Assembly: GCA_039028975.1 (NCBI GenBank) | Contig: JBCCHB010000060.1 | Span: 1 to 64,000 of the forward strand | Source: JAHBNG01 sp039028975 | GTDB lineage: Bacteria; Chloroflexota; Anaerolineae; Caldilineales; Caldilineaceae | DNA: 64,000 nt | Direction of reading: 5' to 3' | Shown: positions 60,517 to 64,000 of the stretch, in pieces | How positions within the stretch are numbered: position 1 is the first letter of the stretch | How the letters are laid out: each line of letters opens with the position of its first letter | Position numbers and translations under genes: made by a program | The notes under the pieces: model-generated | The model's input: the letters and a program-made list of their open reading frames with translations, nothing else | Told to the model about the DNA's origin: nothing | The model's database searches: none

Positions 60517-60589
60517 GGTCCGCTAAACCTGTCTATTGATCTTCTTTACCAACCAGTATATGCTAAAGTCGGCACTCTATCAAAGAAAA

Positions 60590-60642
60590 GGGTCCAGGGT
60601 CCAGAGTCTAGGGTCTAGGGTCCAGAGTCCAGGGTCCGTGGG
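60590..60642. repeat. Heptamer tandem repeat GGGTCCA/GAGTCCA
   Basis: Seven to eight units such as GGGTCCA, GAGTCTA, GGGTCTA and GAGTCCA lie in the TetR/P450 intergenic region. It is the reverse complement of the heptamer at 7471-7563. Confidence 0.75.
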
Positions 60643-60701
60643 CAATTGTAGTAGCTTTGTAGATGGCCTTGCAACCTTACATTCTATTAAAACGAACCAT
60701 T

Positions 60702-62045
60702 ATGACAAATACATATAGACTAACATTCAATGAGTTGGGCGAATTTCGGCGAGATCAGCGCAACATGATTTTACAGTTGACGGAGCGGCTGGGGAGAGTA
60801 GCCCATATCAATATACTGGGTATCAAAATGCACCTAGTCAGCGATCCAGATGTCATTCGGGAGCTACTCGTACGAAACTCACATCAGCTCCATCGGGATT
60901 CATTTACTACAAACGTGCTCGGTCGTATGTTAGGCCAAGGTCTCTTCATAGCGGAAGATCAGGCATGGCAGCGTCAGCGAAAGTTGGTTCAGCCGATCTT
61001 TCATGCAGTGCACATCCAGGACTTCGTTCAAATCTTTGCTCAACAGGCCAGGGATATGTGTAAAGGGTGGGTTGCTGGCCAAACGTATCCATTGGATCAG
61101 GAGATGATGGCGCTAACGCTAAGAATCATCTGTCAAACCATGTTTAGTGCCGATATTGAAGGTGAAACTGAGCGGCTAGGTACCTTAATGCGCATCATGC
61201 TGACTGAGGCAGAAGCACAGCTCAAAAGCGGTCTTCCGCTGCCCGCTTGGCTACCAACACCAGGAAATCTGCGCCAGAAACGAGCTATTCGCGGAATTCA
61301 TGAGCTCTTACGTTCTATCATTCGGGAGCGCCATGAGCGAATAGAGCTAGGTGAAGAGGTTGAAAGCGACCTGCTTACCATGCTCCTAATGGCCAGGGAC
61401 GAAGACGGGGAGCCAATGAGTCAGAGACAAGTGCTAGATGAGTGCATGACCGTATTCTTTGCTGGCCATGAAACCACCGCCGTAGCCCTCACCTGGGCAT
61501 GGAGTGTTCTGCTACAAGAACCAGACGTTCTGAATCGCCTACGCGAAGAAATTATAAATACGATTGGTGATCAGACCATTACTTATGAGCACATTGCGCA
61601 GATGCCCTATCTATCTCAGGTCTTGAAAGAGACTTTGCGCCTTTACCCGCCAGCCCCTGGCTTTGGTCGCACACCGACAGAACCATTCCAAGTCAACGGT
61701 CATCAGTTCAACCCAGGTGATACCATTATTGTCAGCATCAATACGCTTCACTACCAAAACGAATTTTACCCAGATCCGGAGCATTTTGACCCAGAACGAT
61801 TTGCCCCTGAGCAAGAACAGCCTGATCGTTATATGTATATGCCCTTTGGAGCCGGTTCACGTATCTGTATTGGTAATGCTTTTGCCATGCTAGAGATGCA
61901 GGTGGTGCTAGCCACCATGATTCAAATGGCGGCAATGAAGCTTGAGAACAATCAGGAAATTGTACCAGAGACGCTTGTGACATTACGACCAAAAAACGGA
62001 GTAAAGATCCAGGTTGTGGAAAAGCGCTCTATATCACTCAAATAA
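60702..62045 (+). CDS. Cytochrome P450
   Basis: This 447-aa monooxygenase has the I-helix oxygen site FFAGHETTAVA, the K-helix ExxR as KETLRLYPP, and the heme loop FGAGSRICIGNAFAMLEMQ with the axial Cys. It belongs to a soluble class II-like group similar to fatty-acid or terpene hydroxylases of bacteria. No partner ferredoxin is adjacent. The ATG at 60702 (MTNTYRLTFNELGEFRR) is preferred over 60663 by family length; neither has a strong ribosome site. Presumably repressed by the divergent TetR protein. Confidence 0.9.
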   Translation: MTNTYRLTFNELGEFRRDQRNMILQLTERLGRVAHINILGIKMHLVSDPDVIRELLVRNSHQLHRDSFTTNVLGRMLGQGLFIAEDQAWQRQRKLVQPIFHAVHIQDFVQIFAQQARDMCKGWVAGQTYPLDQEMMALTLRIICQTMFSADIEGETERLGTLMRIMLTEAEAQLKSGLPLPAWLPTPGNLRQKRAIRGIHELLRSIIRERHERIELGEEVESDLLTMLLMARDEDGEPMSQRQVLDECMTVFFAGHETTAVALTWAWSVLLQEPDVLNRLREEIINTIGDQTITYEHIAQMPYLSQVLKETLRLYPPAPGFGRTPTEPFQVNGHQFNPGDTIIVSINTLHYQNEFYPDPEHFDPERFAPEQEQPDRYMYMPFGAGSRICIGNAFAMLEMQVVLATMIQMAAMKLENNQEIVPETLVTLRPKNGVKIQVVEKRSISLK

Positions 62046-62064
62046 ATTAGTATGCACAGCCCCG

Positions 62065-62122
62065 TTTGAAAAGCGTGCCTTTTCCACAGCTTTACCAGAT
62101 TAACCAAGGCACGCTTCTCAAA
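62065..62122. terminator. Candidate terminator after P450
   Basis: TTTGAAAAGCGTGCCTT (62065-62081) pairs with AAGGCACGCTTCTCAAA (62106-62122), 16 of 17 pairs, with 24 loop bases. It starts 19 bases after the P450 stop. No U-tract follows, so efficiency is uncertain. Confidence 0.55.
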
Positions 62123-62467
62123 TCTCCCTCAGTATTGCATCCCCATGATCCCCTATAGTGAGATACCCCTCAGCACGTTTGTCCACGTCCCATTTGGGTT
62201 TGGATTTTATCCAAGTTAGAAAATCGTAAGTATTTTGATAAAACAATAAAGGTATGGAATAATATATAATTAATTGATGACTAGGGTCATTTACGAAACA
62301 AATCTACCCCGAACAATGTTCTCCAGTCAAGTAAAACCTCATCTACGTAAGTAATCTAATTTTGAGATGGCCAACCGGGGCGTTTCATCTTGCGACGAGA
62401 GCGTTAGCAAGTCAAAATCCGAAATTTAAATCGTAATCCGAATTTAAAGTAGTGTTAGAGATGTAGC
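62123..62467. other. Intergenic region upstream of kinase gene
   Basis: An AT-rich stretch (about 62210-62290) is likely to hold promoters; no clear -35/-10 pair is assigned. No RNA gene or repeat was recognised. Confidence 0.35.
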
Positions 62468-64000
62468 ATGAAATACAGCCGTTATATTTTTCACGATTGC
62501 CTGGGCCAGGGGGGGATGGGTATAGTTTATCGCGCAACGGATCGTTTGACCGATCAAGAGGTTGCAATAAAGCGCGTTACCCGGTTGGGGAAACCCACTC
62601 ATGGGGAACTAGCCAGCACTAAAGACGATCCATGCATGAATCTCGCCCATGAATTCCAAACGCTGGCTAGTCTAAGGCATCCCTACATTATTAGTGTACT
62701 TGATTACGGTTTTGATGATGAACGCCAACCATTCTTCACAATGGATTACCTGCCCAATGCGCAAACGATTCTTGAGGCAGGACAAGATAAACCCCTCACT
62801 TATAAAACAGCACTGATTCAACAGCTTTTAGAAGCGATAGCATATCTGCATCACCGTGATATCCTGCATGGTGATCTCAAGCCAGAGAATGTATTAGTCT
62901 CTACTGATACGGTACGCGTTCTCGATTTTGGATTCGCGGCTAATAAGAAGACGAAGGCGGAGGTCTCGGCTGGCACCCCGTTATACATGGCACCTGAACA
63001 GTTTCAGGACACAGAGATAAGCCTCTCTTCTGATCTATATGCCATTGGTATTCTGACCTATCAATTGCTCACCGGGAGTCACCCATTTGCTCCATTTGAC
63101 TATACATTTGTCGAGCGAATGATTCAACATACGCCGGACCTGGGCCTGATTAGTTCGCCACTCCAACCTTTCGTCAGCCGCTTCCTTGCCAAGGAACCAT
63201 CGGAGCGTTATGCAAGCCCAGCAGAGGCGTTGAGCACATTGGCTGAAGCTCTTGGCAAACCGCAACCTAGTGAAACGGTTGCCATACGTAATAGCTATCT
63301 TCATGCAGCTAAATTTATCGGAAGAAAAAGAGAATTAAATGCGCTAATTTCGTCATTAGGACTTGCACACCAAGGCAAAGGAGCGGCTTGGCTCATCAAA
63401 GGCGAAAGTGGTGTAGGAAAAACGCGCCTCATTAATGAACTCAGGACTCATGGGTTAGTGCGTGGATTCCAAGTGCTACAGGGATGCGCAACAAAGGAAG
63501 CCAGTGGAATACCCTATTCGCTTTGGCATAACCCGCTGCGACATCTACTGGTGACACTCCCAAGTGTAGATTCCTTGACGGCTAGCGTTTTGCTGCCATT
63601 GATCCCCGATATCGGGGATTTATTGAATCAAGAGGTAAAACCCGCTCCTGAATTACCTGACACGGCAGCACAACTGCGCCTCTTTACATCCATTGTTCAC
63701 CTTTTTCGGCAAGCAGAACGCCCGGTGCTTCTCATCCTTGATGATCTGCAATGGTCTGATGAGAGTCTCTCCCTGATTCCCTATTTGGCCCGCTTAGCTT
63801 CTCAGCATTCATTACTCATTGTGGGAAGTTATCGCTCTGACGAACGCCCAAAGTTACCAGAACCTCTTCAGGAGATGCCTCTTCTGCCTCTAGAGCGGCT
63901 GACGCCCGACGAAATGGCAAAATTGAGCGAGGCTATGTTAGGAGAAGCTGGTTTACAAGATGAGGTTCTGGCTCTATTGCAACAAGAGACAGAAGGAAAC
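62468..64000 (+). CDS. PknK-like Ser/Thr kinase fused to AAA/STAND ATPase (partial)
   Basis: At least 511 residues are visible; the gene runs off the window without a stop. Residues 1-260 are a eukaryotic-type kinase: glycine loop GQGGMG (13-18), AIK with Lys35, the catalytic HGDLKPEN (Gly in place of HRD Arg), DFGFA and APE. From about 280 an ATPase follows (FIGRKREL, P-loop GESGVGKT, then LLILDDLQWSDESL as Walker B). This architecture is that of PknK/LuxR-type regulators, so signal transduction by kinase-gated STAND ATPase is probable. The ATG at 62468 has a weak Shine-Dalgarno (AGAG). Confidence 0.9.
   Translation, partial: MKYSRYIFHDCLGQGGMGIVYRATDRLTDQEVAIKRVTRLGKPTHGELASTKDDPCMNLAHEFQTLASLRHPYIISVLDYGFDDERQPFFTMDYLPNAQTILEAGQDKPLTYKTALIQQLLEAIAYLHHRDILHGDLKPENVLVSTDTVRVLDFGFAANKKTKAEVSAGTPLYMAPEQFQDTEISLSSDLYAIGILTYQLLTGSHPFAPFDYTFVERMIQHTPDLGLISSPLQPFVSRFLAKEPSERYASPAEALSTLAEALGKPQPSETVAIRNSYLHAAKFIGRKRELNALISSLGLAHQGKGAAWLIKGESGVGKTRLINELRTHGLVRGFQVLQGCATKEASGIPYSLWHNPLRHLLVTLPSVDSLTASVLLPLIPDIGDLLNQEVKPAPELPDTAAQLRLFTSIVHLFRQAERPVLLILDDLQWSDESLSLIPYLARLASQHSLLIVGSYRSDERPKLPEPLQEMPLLPLERLTPDEMAKLSEAMLGEAGLQDEVLALLQQETEGN

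Overview
The window looks like a chromosomal segment of a filamentous or multicellular member of the Chloroflexota (Anaerolineae/Caldilineales-like). This is inference. It rests on a tandem two-domain 6-phosphofructokinase, a PknK-like kinase/ATPase, NACHT and formylglycine-enzyme-fold chimeras, several sulfatases, a multi-LysM lipoprotein, TPR proteins and many short heptamer repeats between genes. Genes lie on both strands in short operons of moderate GC content. No rRNA, tRNA, CRISPR array or integrase was seen.

Region 1 (1-7.1 kb) is the tail of a nickel-enzyme maturation cluster. It holds a degenerate and a canonical hydrogenase maturation protease, a Cys/His-tailed small protein, a Rieske-like protein and a sulfatase. 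It ends with a CooC-type ATPase interrupted by one in-frame TGA exactly at the first Cys of the expected CXC metal site. A SECIS-like hairpin follows immediately, so I read it as a selenocysteine-containing CooC homologue. Small, AT-richer or broken genes (a 257-aa hypothetical and a DUF433 pseudogene) interrupt this cluster.

Region 2 (7.5-24.5 kb) is mostly housekeeping and envelope genes: an SCP-x-like thiolase, a sucrase/ferredoxin-like protein, a large GT-C-like membrane protein, a TPR protein, an MBL hydrolase, the fused PFK, a LysM lipoprotein, a translin-family operon with a Cas4-like membrane stub, and glyA. Region 3 (24.5-42.3 kb) is accessory. It has dispersed repeats, a TSP3/Ca-binding surface protein, a second sulfatase, a MoaD-like protein with acetamidase, and a NACHT-FGE gene split by a frameshift. 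The C-terminus of that gene carries the codon signature of a diversity-generating-retroelement variable region, with no reverse transcriptase in the window. Two serine beta-lactamase-fold hydrolases, an AAA/PD-(D/E)XK protein, a CDP-alcohol phosphatidyltransferase, RdgB, and an HNH protein with an RHH-like partner follow.

Region 4 (42.6-64 kb) holds gamma-glutamyltransferase, a PAP2-VanZ fusion, an ABC exporter coupled to an M20 peptidase, a long minus-strand operon (MOSC, TAXI-type binding protein, creatininase, methyltransferase, NUDIX, M23 peptidase, MBL) and an esterase. It continues with a sulfotransferase, a TetR/P450 divergent pair with a perfect palindromic operator candidate, and the start of a PknK-like Ser/Thr kinase that runs off the window. 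Several families of intergenic hairpin repeats, one with compensatory stem changes in three copies, run through the whole window.
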